Shown here: positions 33,153 to 47,245 of the stretch, in pieces
How positions within the stretch are numbered: the first letter of the stretch is position 1
Layout of the letters: each line of letters starts with the position of its first letter
NCBI GenBank assembly: GCA_030386875.1
Contig: CM059576.1
Location: forward strand, 11,251,058-11,315,057
Direction: 5' to 3'
DNA from: Morinoia aosen
Lineage: Eukaryota > Arthropoda > Malacostraca > Amphipoda > Talitridae
DNA: 64,000 nucleotides
The notes under the pieces: generated by a model
Told to the model about the DNA's origin: nothing
Database searches by the model: none
What the model saw: the letters and a program-made list of their open reading frames with translations, nothing else
Program-made: the position numbers and the translations under genes

Positions 33153-36100
33153 CTCGCAGAGGTTCCGGAGGAAAAACTAAAAAAAAAATGCGCAAAAAGA
33201 AAAAAAAAAAAATTTCAATAAATTCTGGGTGGCCGCGCCGAGTAAGGAAGGACTGTAGTGCAGACGTGTAGTGCGTGGGCGCATTCTCGGAAACGGCTGG
33301 TCCCAGCGCGCTCAAATTTGGTGAGCAGAAAGACCATCATCTAGACATTGTCTGTGCCAAGTTTCGTTTCAATCGTGCGAAAATTTACGATTTAATGAAG
33401 GTTCAATGGGGAAAAATAGCCAAAAATGGGTTACGTTCAACTAGTTTGGGTGGGTATCCCCGTTCCATTTGAAGGGCTCATTTTTCAGTATGTTGCAGTA
33501 GAAGAGAATCCGCAGAGGGTAGCGGCTCTGTTTTTTGCGATTTTTCGAAATAATCGTCTTTTTTGCGCGTCAAAGTTGAGCAAATTTTTTTTAGCGATTT
33601 TTGCAGAAATTTTGACATTTTTTTTTGGACAAAGTATCGATTTTTTATTTTTGAAACTTTGATAGGTGATAGATTTCCAGAAGTTCTACGCACCATAAAA
33701 TCAACGGCAGTCAAAACGATCAAGTTTCGATGCAACTTTGGCTTGAACTTTACCTAAAAATTTATAGGATTTTGGGACGTCGTCCAAACATGTTTGCCTG
33801 GGGTTTTGGTGATACTTGAGAGTCTGAGCAGTTGACATCTTGTTTAAAATGCTTTGTCCTAAATGCAGCGAAAATTACAGAGTGCCATCTTATACAACTT
33901 AAATTTTGTGCAACTTTAAAGTTGAAGTAAAAAAACGCGTTTTTCCAAAGGTCATTTTTGGCCGCCATTTCTGGCGTTGTTTGATCGGGTGGAGACTTCA
34001 AACTTTGATACCATCTAGAAAAAAACTTTTTCTCAAAGTTATCAAGTTTACAGACCATCACAAGCAATACTTTTCTCAAAAAAATGTCCCAAACCCAGCC
34101 CCCAAAACCTCTAAAAATCGCCCCAAACATGCGTGTGCAAAATGGGTGCGACTGACGAAAAACTTTATTTAACATTTTTTGCGAGTTTTGCGATCCTACA
34201 TACGAAGAGTTTTTTGTGGAAAGATCGCTCGAAAATTTTTTTCGTTTTTTTGAATTTTGCGATTTTAACAGTAAAATGGCACATTCCATCTCCTCTAAGG
34301 CCCCCTTTTTCATGCTTCAGGATATCGAAATTCTCATGAGTGATGCGCCTCGGCGAGACCTTTCGTTTGGTACCAAACTCAAAGTTGTAGCTCAATAAAC
34401 TTTTGAGAAAAATCCAAAAAACTAAAATTGGGGCTCAAATCTCGTGAATTTTTCTAAGTCCATAGAGGTGAAAAATTCGATCTCAATTTAAGGCCTCAAT
34501 AAGGCTTTTCATGGATTTTCGACCACTCCCATGTTCAAGTAACGACAGAAAATTGATGTTTCCGATAGTTTTGTTAAGAAATGAGTGCTTGATAATGATT
34601 TTTTCGATTTCGAAGTTTTACTCAGTTTAAATCCATTTAGGGACTCGCAGCCATTTTTCGAGGCTTCGAGAGTGTTGCTAGAGTTGTTAAAAATATTTGT
34701 TCTCTTCGAAAGAAACTCGATAACACGTATTTTTGAGCACTCATTTTTCACTCAATTAGAGTATGCATCAATTTTTACTTTTTTGATGCGTTTATCGACG
34801 TCGTACGAAAAAATTTATGGAGATGAAATGTGTTGTAAATTGCCGATTTACCCTTAGGTAAAGTCTTTGCACCTCCGACGGCTCATTTGAAATTTTTTTT
34901 TCAGATCCAAAATTTCGAGTCGTGAAATTTACAAGTCCAGATGCTTAGAGACAATGGGCCGAATACTGCAAGTCGACGCAATATTTGATATCGATTTTCT
35001 CGAGAAGTTTCAGTGTCTCAAACGTCAATTTTTGATGACTATATCACATTATTTTAATGTTAAGAAATCCATTGAATGATATATACCAGAAAATGAGCTC
35101 ATTTTTTTCTCGTACATCGATTTCGCTGTTAATTTGTGCGACGCTAGTCCTAAGAACCGCGATGCCATTTGTTTCAAACTTGAGGTAAGCACTATTGTTG
35201 TTCGTTTCAATGAATGCCGCCATGATGAAAGTGTTGTAATAGATGCTCTCATATACATGCAAGGTGAGTGAAATTTTAAAACGCTCATTTCTGCTCACTT
35301 AGCGTTTTGAAGAGGAAGAAACTGTTGGCGACTGATGAAGAATAAGAGGGTTTGCAGAGTTGCCGGCTAGTGATTTTAGTTATGATACAATGAGCATGCA
35401 AACAATATAATACTCGGGAAATGTCATCAATGACTCATCAAAATCGAGCGATATCTCGTATATGAGCTCTTTGATTGTGGGTCAAAATTCATGATGAGTT
35501 TTTATTGGCGTATTTTATTCATGGAATTCTGAAATATGCCTGCAAATGGTCGAGATACTGATACACACATTTCGTATTGTAAACGGCTCATTAATAAACG
35601 AGCGTTTTGGAATAGAGCGCATCATGCTGGGGCTGTCGATCACGATATGGGGTACTGTGAGTTGATGTTTCACTCATTAATTTTGATGATTGAGAGAAGA
35701 TATTGGAGGTTCTTTTGAGTCAGGAACTTTTGAGCTGTGCACTGAAACTTTGTTTGGGAATAAAAACGATAACTCATTGATTCATATTCCCATCAGTTGC
35801 AAGTTTCGCTTTTAGGAAAAACTGAGTGTGAGTGAGTAGACACCGTTTCGAAGCTCACTCAGGGTTCATATTTTGTGAGTGTGTGTTCCTGATATTGATT
35901 GAATTTTTGAGAGGTTTTGCGGATCTCAAATATTTTATTTACGGAAACTAAAATATTATTACTGAAATATTTCCGAAAATTCGTAAATTCTCACTCGGAC
36001 TTTGTTCAGGCTTCTATTTCGGTCAGTGATTGGGATATAGGTGTGTTAACCAATGAAAATTGTTTCTGCTCATGAAATGCCTCATTTTGAGGAATTATGG

Positions 36101-36239
36101 TCTTAAATGGGGAATTTCACTCATTCAAACGTAGATGCTATTGGTGAGTTCATTGGGGGCTGCAAATCGGTCAAGCTATTGTGTTTGATGACACGATGGA
36201 TTTTGTAATGTTTTGCGGGATGAAAATTGACAAGTTGCG

Positions 36240-36250
36240 GGTTCGAATCC
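36240..36250 (+). promoter_or_regulatory. tRNA-like B-box, unit 7
   Basis: Exact GGTTCGAATCC with the paired CGGG/CCCG flank, as in unit 5. Confidence 0.3.
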
Positions 36251-37113
36251 CGAAACATGAATTTATTTCGAAATTCGAAAAATCACTCATTTCACATAGT
36301 TCAGTGCCGAAATTTGCATGAAACGTGCGTCATGATGTAGAGAAGCGATAGCATTTCTTTCGTCTTCAGCAAGTGGAAGTTATCTAAGATATTGATGTTT
36401 TTCATTTTCAATGATGATGCATCGGTGAACTCGGTCAACAATTAAGTGAAATTTTAATTAGGCATATCTTTTTCTGCATTGAAGCTATATGTCCGATATT
36501 TTGATACAACGTAGATATAAATGAGTAGTGACTATATTGACATTTTGAGAACGGTGCAAATGATATTTTGGGGAAAATGAGTAATTTTCTAAAATTCCAT
36601 ACTTGTTTAATTTGATGATTTGGGGTACTTAGAAATAAGCTAGAAACTTCATTTTGGGCTCAAATGAATCGGAATCCAAAGGAGGGTGTGAATTATGGTG
36701 TTAAAATTATTTTCTTTCATTAATTTTTGATATATGGACAAATGAGTTTTTAAAAATGTTTTGGCCGTTATTTCGTCATTGGAACGTGTTTTGAACAGTT
36801 CATGGGGCCAAATGGGACATTTCGAGTTGTGCAATGACCACGCATTTTAAGAATTTATGAAAAAATTCGATAAAAGTCCACGGATATTAAAATGTTATTT
36901 TCAATGGAAATACGCTAAAAAATGAGAATCGCTGCAACTACCAATTTGATTACCATACAGACAGATACTTTTAGGGCCGTTAGTAAACTCTACGGGGTGA
37001 ATACGCTAAAAATGCGTAAAAATGACACAAAAATTGTATTTTTCAGAGTTTGGAAGTGATTCGAAGTAAATGCAGTGTCCCTCGAGTTAGACTAATATCT
37101 GAGCAACAATTAT

Positions 37114-37149
37114 GCCGCTCGGCGAGTTGCGTAGCGCTCGTCGAGCGGC
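37114..37149. repeat. Large inverted repeat, unit 7
   Basis: Same as unit 1. Confidence 0.85.
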
Positions 37150-38130
37150 CCCAAAACTTAAGCTCGATTTACTCGACCCCTGAATTTATCGCGCGACAGC
37201 GCGTTCCCCAATGATTATCTGTAAGGAGCTGAACAGGTGTCGATATTTTTCTATTAAACGAGAATTATCTTTGGTTTTGATGCCGGATTGCGGTTGTAGT
37301 TTCATTTAGTGATTTTTATTTTATTGATGATTTATTGTTGTTTTGTATTTGATTGTTGCGGGATTGGATTATTTAAAGGCTCTGCATGAATAACTGAGAC
37401 GCCATCTGACGTGTGGTGATTTACAGCTAATTCACATCATTTATTCCTGGGAACAAATATATTGTAGATTTTTGCGGTTCATTTGAGAATATTGATAATG
37501 ATTGAATATATCATGAAGTTGGTGAATATTTGGCGTTTTCTGTAGAAGGTTTCAAATAAATTTTCAGAACAAAAGGTTAGTATCGCCTGTGAAAGTTAGT
37601 ATTCTATTCTTATTTGAGAGGTGGCTAATTTTTGTGGGTTATGGGAAGCCAAATTTTCGTACGTCTGGGTTTGGTGAAATTTTGAATAGCTTTTGAAGAA
37701 TGTGTTTTTTTAACCACATGTGTAAGTAGAATTTTGAATGAGGCTTATGTAGTTCAACTTGGGACTAGGAATTGTTTAATATATTCTGGTCGAATGGACA
37801 ATCATACTTATATGGTTTTAAGTATGTTCGACCGGAGGTAATTTCTGGATTTTATACTGAAATTTCTCTTTCTTCTTGACTCGGTTTAGAATATTGTGAA
37901 GCAACTTGCAGTCGATCTTCATGTAAGGGATTTAGGTAATTTTAAGTTTTGATTTAGGTGAAGGTATTCCATTTTTTGCAGCATATGTTAAATTCCGTTG
38001 GGTGAATTGATACGAAACAGAGGTTGGACGTCAAGATAGATGGAATAAAATAAGAGAGGTCAAAAATTCAACAATAAAATATGATAGAATAGGTTTTCTT
38101 TTCTACTCAGGATAAAATAGCTTTGGTTGG

Positions 38131-38252
38131 TTTAGAATAGACTAGGTTGGGTTAGATTAGACTAGGTTGGGTTAGATTAGTTTAGGTTGGGTTAGATTAG
38201 TTTAGGTTGGGTTAGATTAGTTTAGGTTGGGTTAGATTAGTTTAGGTTGGTT
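38131..38252. repeat. Telomere-like VNTR, unit 7 (6 copies)
   Basis: Same copy number and order of variants as unit 5. Confidence 0.85.
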
Positions 38253-38532
38253 TTATAATATAAGACGTTTACATCTGATTGATTTGGTAAGGATGTGTTA
38301 TTCATAAAAAGAGGTCGATGAAAGGATTTTTGACCTGTAAATATATGGTTGTTAAGTTTTATACATGGTATTTGTTAATGGTATCGGAAAATGAACTGAT
38401 GTTGGTGTTTGAAAGTTCAACATAGAAATTGAAGTGAAAGACAATGCACATGTCGGTTCGTGAATTGAGACGATGGTGTATCTAATTGTGTTGGCCAATT
38501 GTGGTTATTTTGATAAGTGTGCGCGACATGTT

Positions 38533-38628
38533 GGTGTGTATATGTGTGTATGTGTGTGGGAGTGTGTGTAAGAGTGTGAATGTTTGGGGTTATGAGGTGT
38601 TTGTGTGTGTATGTGTGTGTGTGTGTGT
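38533..38628. repeat. GT-rich microsatellite, unit 8
   Basis: Same subtype and apparently the same length as units 6, 10 and 11. Confidence 0.88.
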
Positions 38629-38669
38629 GGTCCGCCCCCGGTCTGTGCTGGTTTTTGCGCGGGCGGACC
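38629..38669. repeat. Head GC-rich hairpin, unit 8
   Basis: Both arms intact; loop as in unit 1. Confidence 0.85.
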
Positions 38670-41600
38670 CTCGCAGAGGTTCCGGAGGAAAAACTAAAAA
38701 AAAAATGCGCAAAAAGAAAAAAAAAAAAATTTCAATAAATTCTGGGTGGCCGCGCCGAGTAAGGAAGGACTGTAGTGCAGACGTGTAGTGCGTGGGCGCA
38801 TTCTCGGAAACGGCTGGTCCCAGCGCGCTCAAATTTGGTGAGCAGAAAGACCATCATCTAGACATTGTCTGTGCCAAGTTTCGTTTCAATCGTGCGAAAA
38901 TTTACGATTTAATGAAGGTTCAATGGGGAAAAATAGCCAAAAATGGGTTACGTTCAACTAGTTTGGGTGGGTATCCCCGTTCCATTTGAAGGGCTCATTT
39001 TTCAGTATGTTGCAGTAGAAGAGAATCCGCAGAGGGTAGCGGCTCTGTTTTTTGCGATTTTTCGAAATAATCGTCTTTTTTGCGCGTCAAAGTTGAGCAA
39101 ATTTTTTTTAGCGATTTTTGCAGAAATTTTGACATTTTTTTTTGGACAAAGTATCGATTTTTTATTTTTGAAACTTTGATAGGTGATAGATTTCCAGAAG
39201 TTCTACGCACCATAAAATCAACGGCAGTCAAAACGATCAAGTTTCGATGCAACTTTGGCTTGAACTTTACCTAAAAATTTATAGGATTTTGGGACGTCGT
39301 CCAAACATGTTTGCCTGGGGTTTTGGTGATACTTGAGAGTCTGAGCAGTTGACATCTTGTTTAAAATGCTTTGTCCTAAATGCAGCGAAAATTACAGAGT
39401 GCCATCTTATACAACTTAAATTTTGTGCAACTTTAAAGTTGAAGTAAAAAAACGCGTTTTTCCAAAGGTCATTTTTGGCCGCCATTTCTGGCGTTGTTTG
39501 ATCGGGTGGAGACTTCAAACTTTGATACCATCTAGAAAAAAACTTTTTCTCAAAGTTATCAAGTTTACAGACCATCACAAGCAATACTTTTCTCAAAAAA
39601 ATGTCCCAAACCCAGCCCCCAAAACCTCTAAAAATCGCCCCAAACATGCGTGTGCAAAATGGGTGCGACTGACGAAAAACTTTATTTAACATTTTTTGCG
39701 AGTTTTGCGATCCTACATACGAAGAGTTTTTTGTGGAAAGATCGCTCGAAAATTTTTTTCGTTTTTTTTAATTTTGCGATTTTAACAGTAAAATGGCACA
39801 TTCCATCTCCTCTAAGGCCCCCTTTTTCATGCTTCAGGATATCGAAATTCTCATGAGTGATGCGCCTCGGCGAGACCTTTCGTTTGGTACCAAACTCAAA
39901 GTTGTAGCTCAATAAACTTTTGAGAAAAATCCAAAAAACTAAAATTGGGGCTCAAATCTCGTGAATTTTTCTAAGTCCATAGAGGTGAAAAATTCGATCT
40001 CAATTTAAGGCCTCAATAAGGCTTTTCATGGATTTTCGACCACTCCCATGTTCAAGTAACGACAGAAAATTGATGTTTCCGATAGTTTTGTTAAGAAATG
40101 AGTGCTTGATAATGATTTTTTCGATTTCGAAGTTTTACTCAGTTTAAATCCATTTAGGGACTCGCAGCCATTTTTCGAGGCTTCGAGAGTGTTGCTAGAG
40201 TTGTTAAAAATATTTGTTCTCTTCGAAAGAAACTCGATAACACGTATTTTTGAGCACTCATTTTTCACTCAATTAGAGTATGCATCAATTTTTACTTTTT
40301 TGATGCGTTTATCGACGTCGTACGAAAAAATTTATGGAGATGAAATGTGTTGTAAATTGCCGATTTACCCTTAGGTAAAGTCTTTGCACCTCCGACGGCT
40401 CATTTGAAATTTTTTTTTCAGATCCAAAATTTCGAGTCGTGAAATTTACAAGTCCAGATGCTTAGAGACAATGGGCCGAATACTGCAAGTCGACGCAATA
40501 TTTGATATCGATTTTCTCGAGAAGTTTCAGTGTCTCAAACGTCAATTTTTGATGACTATATCACATTATTTTAATGTTAAGAAATCCATTGATTGATACA
40601 TACCAGAAAATGAGTTCATTTTTTTCTCGTACATCGATTTCGCTGTTAATTTGTGCGACGCTAGTCCTAAGAACCGCGATGCCATTTGTTTCAAACTTGA
40701 GGTAAGCACTAATGTTGTTCGTTTCAATGTATGCCACCAAGAATAAAGTCTTGTAATAGATGCTCTCATATACATGCAAAGTGAGTGAAATTTTAAAACG
40801 CTCATTTCTGCTCACTTTGCGTTTGAAGAGGAAGAAACTGTTGGCGACTGATGAAGAATAAGAGGGTTTGCAGAGTTGCCGGCTAGTGATTTTAGTTATG
40901 GTACATTGAGCGTGCAAACAATATAATACTCGGCATATGTCATCAATGACTCATCAAAATCGAGCGATATCTCGTATTTGAGCTCTTTAATTGTGGGTCA
41001 AAATTCATGATGAGTTTTTATTGGCGTATTTTATTCATGGAATTTTGAAATATGCCTGCAAATGGTCGAGATACTGATACACACATTTCGTATTGGAGAC
41101 GGCTCATTAATAAACAAGCGTTTTGGAATAGAGCGCATCATGCTGGGGCTGTCGATCACGAGATGGGGTACTGTGAGTTGATGTTTCACTCATTAATTTT
41201 GATGATTGAGAGAAGATATTGGAGGGTGTTTTGAGTCAGGAACTTTTGAGCTGTGCACTGAAACTTTGTTTGGGAATAAGTGCGATAACTCATTGATTCA
41301 TATTCCCATCAGTTGCATATTTCGCTTCTAGGAAAAACTGAGTGTGAGTGAGCAGACACCGTTTCGACGCTCACTCAGGGTTCATATTTTGTGAGTGTGT
41401 GTTCCTGATATGGATTGAATTTTTGAGAGGTTTTGCGGGTCTCAAATATTTTATTTACGGAAACTAAAATATTATTAGTGAAATATTTTCGAAAATTCGA
41501 AAATTCTCACTCGGACTTAGTTCAGGCTTCTATTTCGGTCAGTAATTGTGATTTAGGTGTGGTAACACATGAAAATTGTTTCCGCTCATGAAATGCCTCA

Positions 41601-42629
41601 TTTTGAGGAATTATTCTCTTAAATGGGGAATTTCACTCATTCAAACGTAGATGCTGTTGGTGAGTTCATTGGGCGCTGCAAATCGGTCAAGCTATTGTGT
41701 TTGATGAGACGATGGATTTTGTAATGTTTTTCAGGACGAAAATTGACAAGTTGCGGGTTCAAATCCCAAAACATGAATTTATTTCGAAATTCGAAAAATC
41801 ACTCATTTCGCTCAGTTCAGTGCCGAATTTTGCATGAAACTTGCATCATTGAGTACATAAGCGATAGCATTTCTTTCGTCTTAAGAAAGTGAGAATTGTG
41901 AAAGATATTGAATTTTTTTAATTTTCAATGATGATGCATCGGTGAACTAGGTCAGCAATTGAGTGAAATTTTAATTAGGCATATCTTTCTTTGCATCGAA
42001 GGTAGAAGTCCGAAATTTTGATACAACGTAGACATCAATGAGTAGTGTCTATATTGTCATTTTGAGAACGGTCCAAATGATATTTTGGGGAAAATGAGTA
42101 ATTTTCTAAAATTCCATACTTGTTTAATTTGACGATTTAGGGTACTTAGAAATAAGCTAGAAACTTCATTTTAGACTCAAATGAAGCAGAATCCAAAGCA
42201 GGGTGTGAATTAAGGTGGTAAAATTTTTTTTATTCAATACTTTTCAAAATATGGACAAATGAGTTTTTAAAAACGTTTTGGCTGTTATTTCGTTATAGGA
42301 ACTTGTTTTGAACCGTTTTTGGGGCCAAATCGGAAATTTCGACTTGTGCAATGACCACGCATTTGAAAAAATTAGAAAAAATTCGATAAAAGTCCACGGA
42401 TATTAAAATGTAATTTTCAATGGAAATACGCTAAAAAATGAGAATCGCTGCAACTACCAATTTGATTACCATACAGACCGATACTTTTGGGGTTTTTAGT
42501 AAACTCTACGGGGTAAATACGCAAAAAATGCGTAAAAAGGACACAAAAATTGCATTTTTCAGAGTTTGAAAGTGATTCGAGGTAATTGCAGTGTCCCGCG
42601 AGTTTGACTAATATCTGAGTAACAATTAT

Positions 42630-42665
42630 GCCGCTCGGCGAGTTGCGTAGCGCTCGTCGAGCGGC
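42630..42665. repeat. Large inverted repeat, unit 8
   Basis: Same as unit 1; its flanks are also of the unit 1 type. Confidence 0.85.
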
Positions 42666-42915
42666 CCCAAAACTTAAGCTCGATTTACTCAACCCCTGAA
42701 TTTAACGCGCGACAGCGCGTACCCCAATTATTATCTGTAAGGAGATGAACAGGTGTCGATGTTTTTCTATTAAACGAGAATTATCTTTGGTTTTTAATCC
42801 GGATTGCGATTGTAGTTTAATTTAGTAATGATTTTTATTTTATTGATGATTGATTGCTGTTTTGTTTTTGATTGTTGCGGGATTGGATTATTTAAGGGGC
42901 TCTGCACGAATAACT

Positions 42916-42975
42916 GAGACGCCATCTGATGAATGGTGATTTACAGAGACGCCATCAGATGTATGGTGATTTACA
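42916..42975. repeat. 30-base tandem duplication, unit 8
   Basis: Same two copies with the same two internal differences as in unit 1, so both units inherited one duplication event. Confidence 0.9.
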
Positions 42976-43680
42976 GCTAATTCACATCATTTATTCTTGG
43001 AAACAAATATATTTTAGAATTTTGGGGTTGTTTCGAGAATATTGATGATAATTGGATATGTCATGAAGTTGGTGAATATTTGGCGTTTTCTGTTGAAGGT
43101 TTCGTCGAATGAATTTTCAGAACGAAAGGTTAGTATCGCCTTTTAATGTGAGTAATCTATTCTGATATGAGAGGTGGAAATTATTGTGGGTTATGGAAAG
43201 CCAAATTTTCGTACTCCTGGGTTCGGTGAAATCTTAAATAGCTTTCAGAGAATTTAATTATTTTTCCCGCATGTTTAAGTATAATTTTGAATGAGGCTTA
43301 TGTAATTGAACTCGGGTCTTGGTATTGTTTACTGCATTCTGGCCAAATGGACAATCAGATTTTGAGGATTATTCAGGTTCTACAGGAGGGTAATTCAGAC
43401 TACGACTTTGTACTGAAATTTCACTATCTTCTTGACTCTGTTTAGAATATTGATTAGCAACCTGCCGTCGCTCATCATATTAGGGATTTAGCTAATTTTA
43501 GGCTTTGATTTAGGTGAAGGTATTTAATTTTTGCAGGGTAGGTTAAATTCCGTTGGGTAAATTGATTAGAAACAAAGGTCGGATGTTAAGTTAGATGGAA
43601 TAAAATAGGAGTGGTCAAAAATTCAACAATAAAATGAGATTAATTGGGTAATCATATGCAGTCGGGATTAAATAGCTTTT

Positions 43681-43732
43681 GTTTGGTTAGATTTGACTAG
43701 GTTGGGTTAGAATAGTTTAGGTTGGGTTAATA
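43681..43732. repeat. Telomere-like VNTR, unit 8 (2 copies)
   Basis: Two copies as in unit 1, with GTTAGAATAG in the first. Confidence 0.85.
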
Positions 43733-44008
43733 ATATAAGACGTTGCCACATGATTGATTTGGTGCGGATGTGTTTTTCATAAAAAGAGGTCGGTTAAATG
43801 ATTTTTGATCTGTAAATATATGGTTAGGTAAATTGTACACTTGGAATATGTTAATGGTATCGGAAAATGAATTGATGTTGGTGTTTGAAAGTTTAACATA
43901 GAGCGTAGAGAGGAATATTTTGTACGTATCGCTCTGTGATTTGAGACGATGGTGTATCTGATTGTGTTGGATAATTGTGGTTATTTTTAAAAGTGTGCGC
44001 GATATGTT

Positions 44009-44074
44009 GGTGTGTATATGTGTGTATGTGTGTGTGGGAGTGTGTGTAGAGTGTGAGCGTTGGGATGATGGGGG

Positions 44075-44105
<31 letters not shown>

Positions 44106-44106
44106 T
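44009..44106. repeat. GT-rich microsatellite, unit 9
   Basis: Hybrid tract: it starts like units 6-8 (GTTGGTGTGTATATG) but carries the GATGATGGGGG interruption of units 1, 2, 4 and 5, with one additional G. Confidence 0.88.
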
Positions 44107-44147
44107 GGTCCGCCCCCGGTCTTTGCTGGTTTTTGCGCGGGCGGACC
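44107..44147. repeat. Head GC-rich hairpin, unit 9
   Basis: Both arms intact; one loop substitution (CTTTGC instead of CTGTGC), the only change I see in this element in the window. Confidence 0.85.
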
Positions 44148-47100
44148 CTCGCAGAGGTTCCGGAGGAAAAACTAAAAAAAAAATGCGCAAAAAGAAAAAA
44201 AAAAAAATTTCAATAAATTCTGGGTGGCCGCGCCGAGTAAGGAAGGACTGTAGTGCAGACGTGTAGTGCGTGGGCGCATTCTCGGAAACGGCTGGTCCCA
44301 GCGCGCTCAAATTTGGTGAGCAGAAAGACCATCATCTAGACATTGTCTGTGCCAAGTTTCGTTTCAATCGTGCGAAAATTTACGATTTAATGAAGGTTCA
44401 ATGGGGAAAAATAGCCAAAAATGGGTTACGTTCAACTAGTTTGGGTGGGTATCCCCGTTCCATTTGAAGGGCTCATTTTTCAGTATGTTGCAGTAGAAGA
44501 GAATCCGCAGAGGGTAGCGGCTCTGTTTTTTGCGATTTTTCGAAATAATCGTCTTTTTTGCGCGTCAAAGTTGAGCAAATTTTTTTTAGCGATTTTTGCA
44601 GAAATTTTGACATTTTTTTTTGGACAAAGTATCGATTTTTTATTTTTGAAACTTTGATAGGTGATAGATTTCCAGAAGTTCTACGCACCATAAAATCAAC
44701 GGCAGTCAAAACGATCAAGTTTCGATGCAACTTTGGCTTGAACTTTACCTAGAAATTTATAGGATTTTGGGACGTCGTCCAAACATGTTTGCCTGGGGTT
44801 TTGGTGATACTTGAGAGTCTGAGCAGTTGACATCTTGTTTAAAATGCTTTGTCCTAAATGCAGCGAAAATTACAGAGTGCCATCTTATACAACTTAAATT
44901 TTGTGCAACTTTAAAGTTGAAGTAAAAAAACGCGTTTTTCCAAAGGTCATTTTTGGCCGCCATTTCTGGCGTTGTTTGATCGGGTGGAGACTTCAAACTT
45001 TGATACCATCTAGAAAAAAACTTTTTCTCAAAGTTATCAAGTTTACAGACCATCACAAGCAATACTTTTCTCAAAAAAATGTCCCAAACCCAGCCCCCAA
45101 AACCTCTAAAAATCGCCCCAAACATGCGTGTGCAAAATGGGTGCGACTGACGAAAAACTTTATTTAACATTTTTTGCGAGTTTTGCGATCCTACATACGA
45201 AGAGTTTTTTGTGGAAAGATCGCTCGAAAATTTTTTTCGTTTTTTTGAATTTTGCGATTTTAACAGTAAAATGGCACATTCCATCTCCTCTAAGGCCCCC
45301 TTTTTCATGCTTCAGGATATCGAAATTCTCATGAGTGATGCGCCTCGGCGAGACCTTTCGTTTGGTACCAAACTCAAAGTTGTAGCTCAATAAACTTTTG
45401 AGAAAAATCCAAAAAACTAAAATTGGGGCTCAAATCTCGTGAATTTTTCTAAGTCCATAGAGGTGAAAAATTCGATCTCAATTTAAGGCCTCAATAAGGC
45501 TTTTCATGGATTTTCGACCACTCCCATGTTCAAGTAACGACAGAAAATTGATGTTTCCGATAGTTTTGTTAAGAAATGAGTGCTTGATAATGATTTTTTC
45601 GATTTCGAAGTTTTACTCAGTTTAAATCCATTTAGGGACTCGCAGCCATTTTTCGAGGCTTCGAGAGTGTTGCTAGAGTTGTTAAAAATATTTGTTCTCT
45701 TCGAAAGAAACTCGATAACACGTATTTTTGAGCACTCATTTTTCACTCAATTAGAGTATGCATCAATTTTTACTTTTTTGATGCGTTTATCGACGTCGTA
45801 CGAAAAAATTTATGGAGATGAAATGTGTTGTAAATTGCCGATTTACCCTTAGGTAAAGTCTTTGCACCTCCGACGGCTCATTTGAAATTTTTTTTTCAGA
45901 TCCAAAATTTCGAGTCGTGAAATTTACAAGTCCAGATGCTTAGAGACAATGGGCCGAATACTGCAAGTCGACGCAATATTTGATATCGATTTTCTCGAGA
46001 AGTTTCAGTGTCTCAAACGTCAATTTTTGATGACTATATCACATTATTTTAATGTTAAGAAATCCATTGAATGATATATACCAGAAAATGAGCTCATTTT
46101 TTTCTCGTACATCGATTTCGCTGTTAATTTGTGCGACGCTAGTCCTAAGAACCGCGATGCCATTTGTTTCAAACTTGAGGTAAGCACTATTGTTGTTCGT
46201 TTCAATGAATGCCGCCATGATGAAAGTGTTGTAATAGATGCTCTCATATACATGCAAGGTGAGTGAAATTTTAAAACGCTCATTTCTGCTCACTTAGCGT
46301 TTTGAAGAGGAAGAAACTGTTGGCGACTGATGAAGAATAAGAGGGTTTGCAGAGTTGCCGGCTAGTGATTTTAGTTATGATACAATGAGCATGCAAACAA
46401 TATAATACTCGGGAAATGTCATCAATGACTCATCAAAATCGAGCGATATCTCGTATATGAGCTCTTTGATTGTGGGTCAAAATTCATGATGAGTTTTTAT
46501 TGGCGTATTTTATTCATGGAATTCTGAAATATGCCTGCAAATGGTCGAGATACTGATACACACATTTCGTATTGTAAACGGCTCATTAATAAACGAGCGT
46601 TTTGGAATAGAGCGCATCATGCTGGGGCTGTCGATCACGATATGGGGTACTGTGAGTTGATGTTTCACTCATTAATTTTGATGATTGAGAGAAGATATTG
46701 GAGGTTCTTTTGAGTCAGGAACTTTTGAGCTGTGCACTGAAACTTTGTTTGGGAATAAAAACGATAACTCATTGATTCATATTCCCATCAGTTGCAAGTT
46801 TCGCTTTTAGGAAAAACTGAGTGTGAGTGAGTAGACACCGTTTCGAAGCTCACTCAGGGTTCATATTTTGTGAGTGTGTGTTCCTGATATTGATTGAATT
46901 TTTGAGAGGTTTTGCGGATCTCAAATATTTTATTTACGGAAACTAAAATATTATTACTGAAATATTTCCGAAAATTCGTAAATTCTCACTCGGACTTTGT
47001 TCAGGCTTCTATTTCGGTCAGTGATTGGGATATAGGTGTGTTAACCAATGAAAATTGTTTCTGCTCATGAAATGCCTCATTTTGAGGAATTATGGTCTTA

Positions 47101-47234
47101 AATGGGGAATTTCACTCATTCAAACGTAGATGCTATTGGTGAGTTCATTGGGGGCTGCAAATCGGTCAAGCTATTGTGTTTGATGACACGATGGATTTTG
47201 TAATGTTTTGCGGGATGAAAATTGACAAGTTGCG

Positions 47235-47245
47235 GGTTCGAATCC
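47235..47245 (+). promoter_or_regulatory. tRNA-like B-box, unit 9
   Basis: Exact GGTTCGAATCC with the paired CGGG/CCCG flank. Confidence 0.3.

Larger units (their letters stand above)
32975..38489. repeat. Repeat unit 7 (5,515 bp)
   Basis: Complete unit of the common B1 type, essentially a duplicate of units 9 and 10. In the small hairpin after the large inverted repeat it reads TCGCGC where relatives read CCGCGC or ACGCGC (about 37,189). Six VNTR copies. No supported gene. Confidence 0.95.
38490..43965. repeat. Repeat unit 8 (5,476 bp), chimeric
   Basis: Complete unit whose left ~2.1 kb is the common type of units 7, 9 and 10 and whose right ~3.4 kb, from about 40,590, is the unit 1 type, including the 30-base duplication (42916-42975) and a two-copy VNTR. 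A short patch at about 40,690-40,760 instead resembles units 3 and 12. A G-to-T change at about 39,770 places a stop in the long minus-strand frame that is open in its near-identical relatives. No supported gene. Confidence 0.95.
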
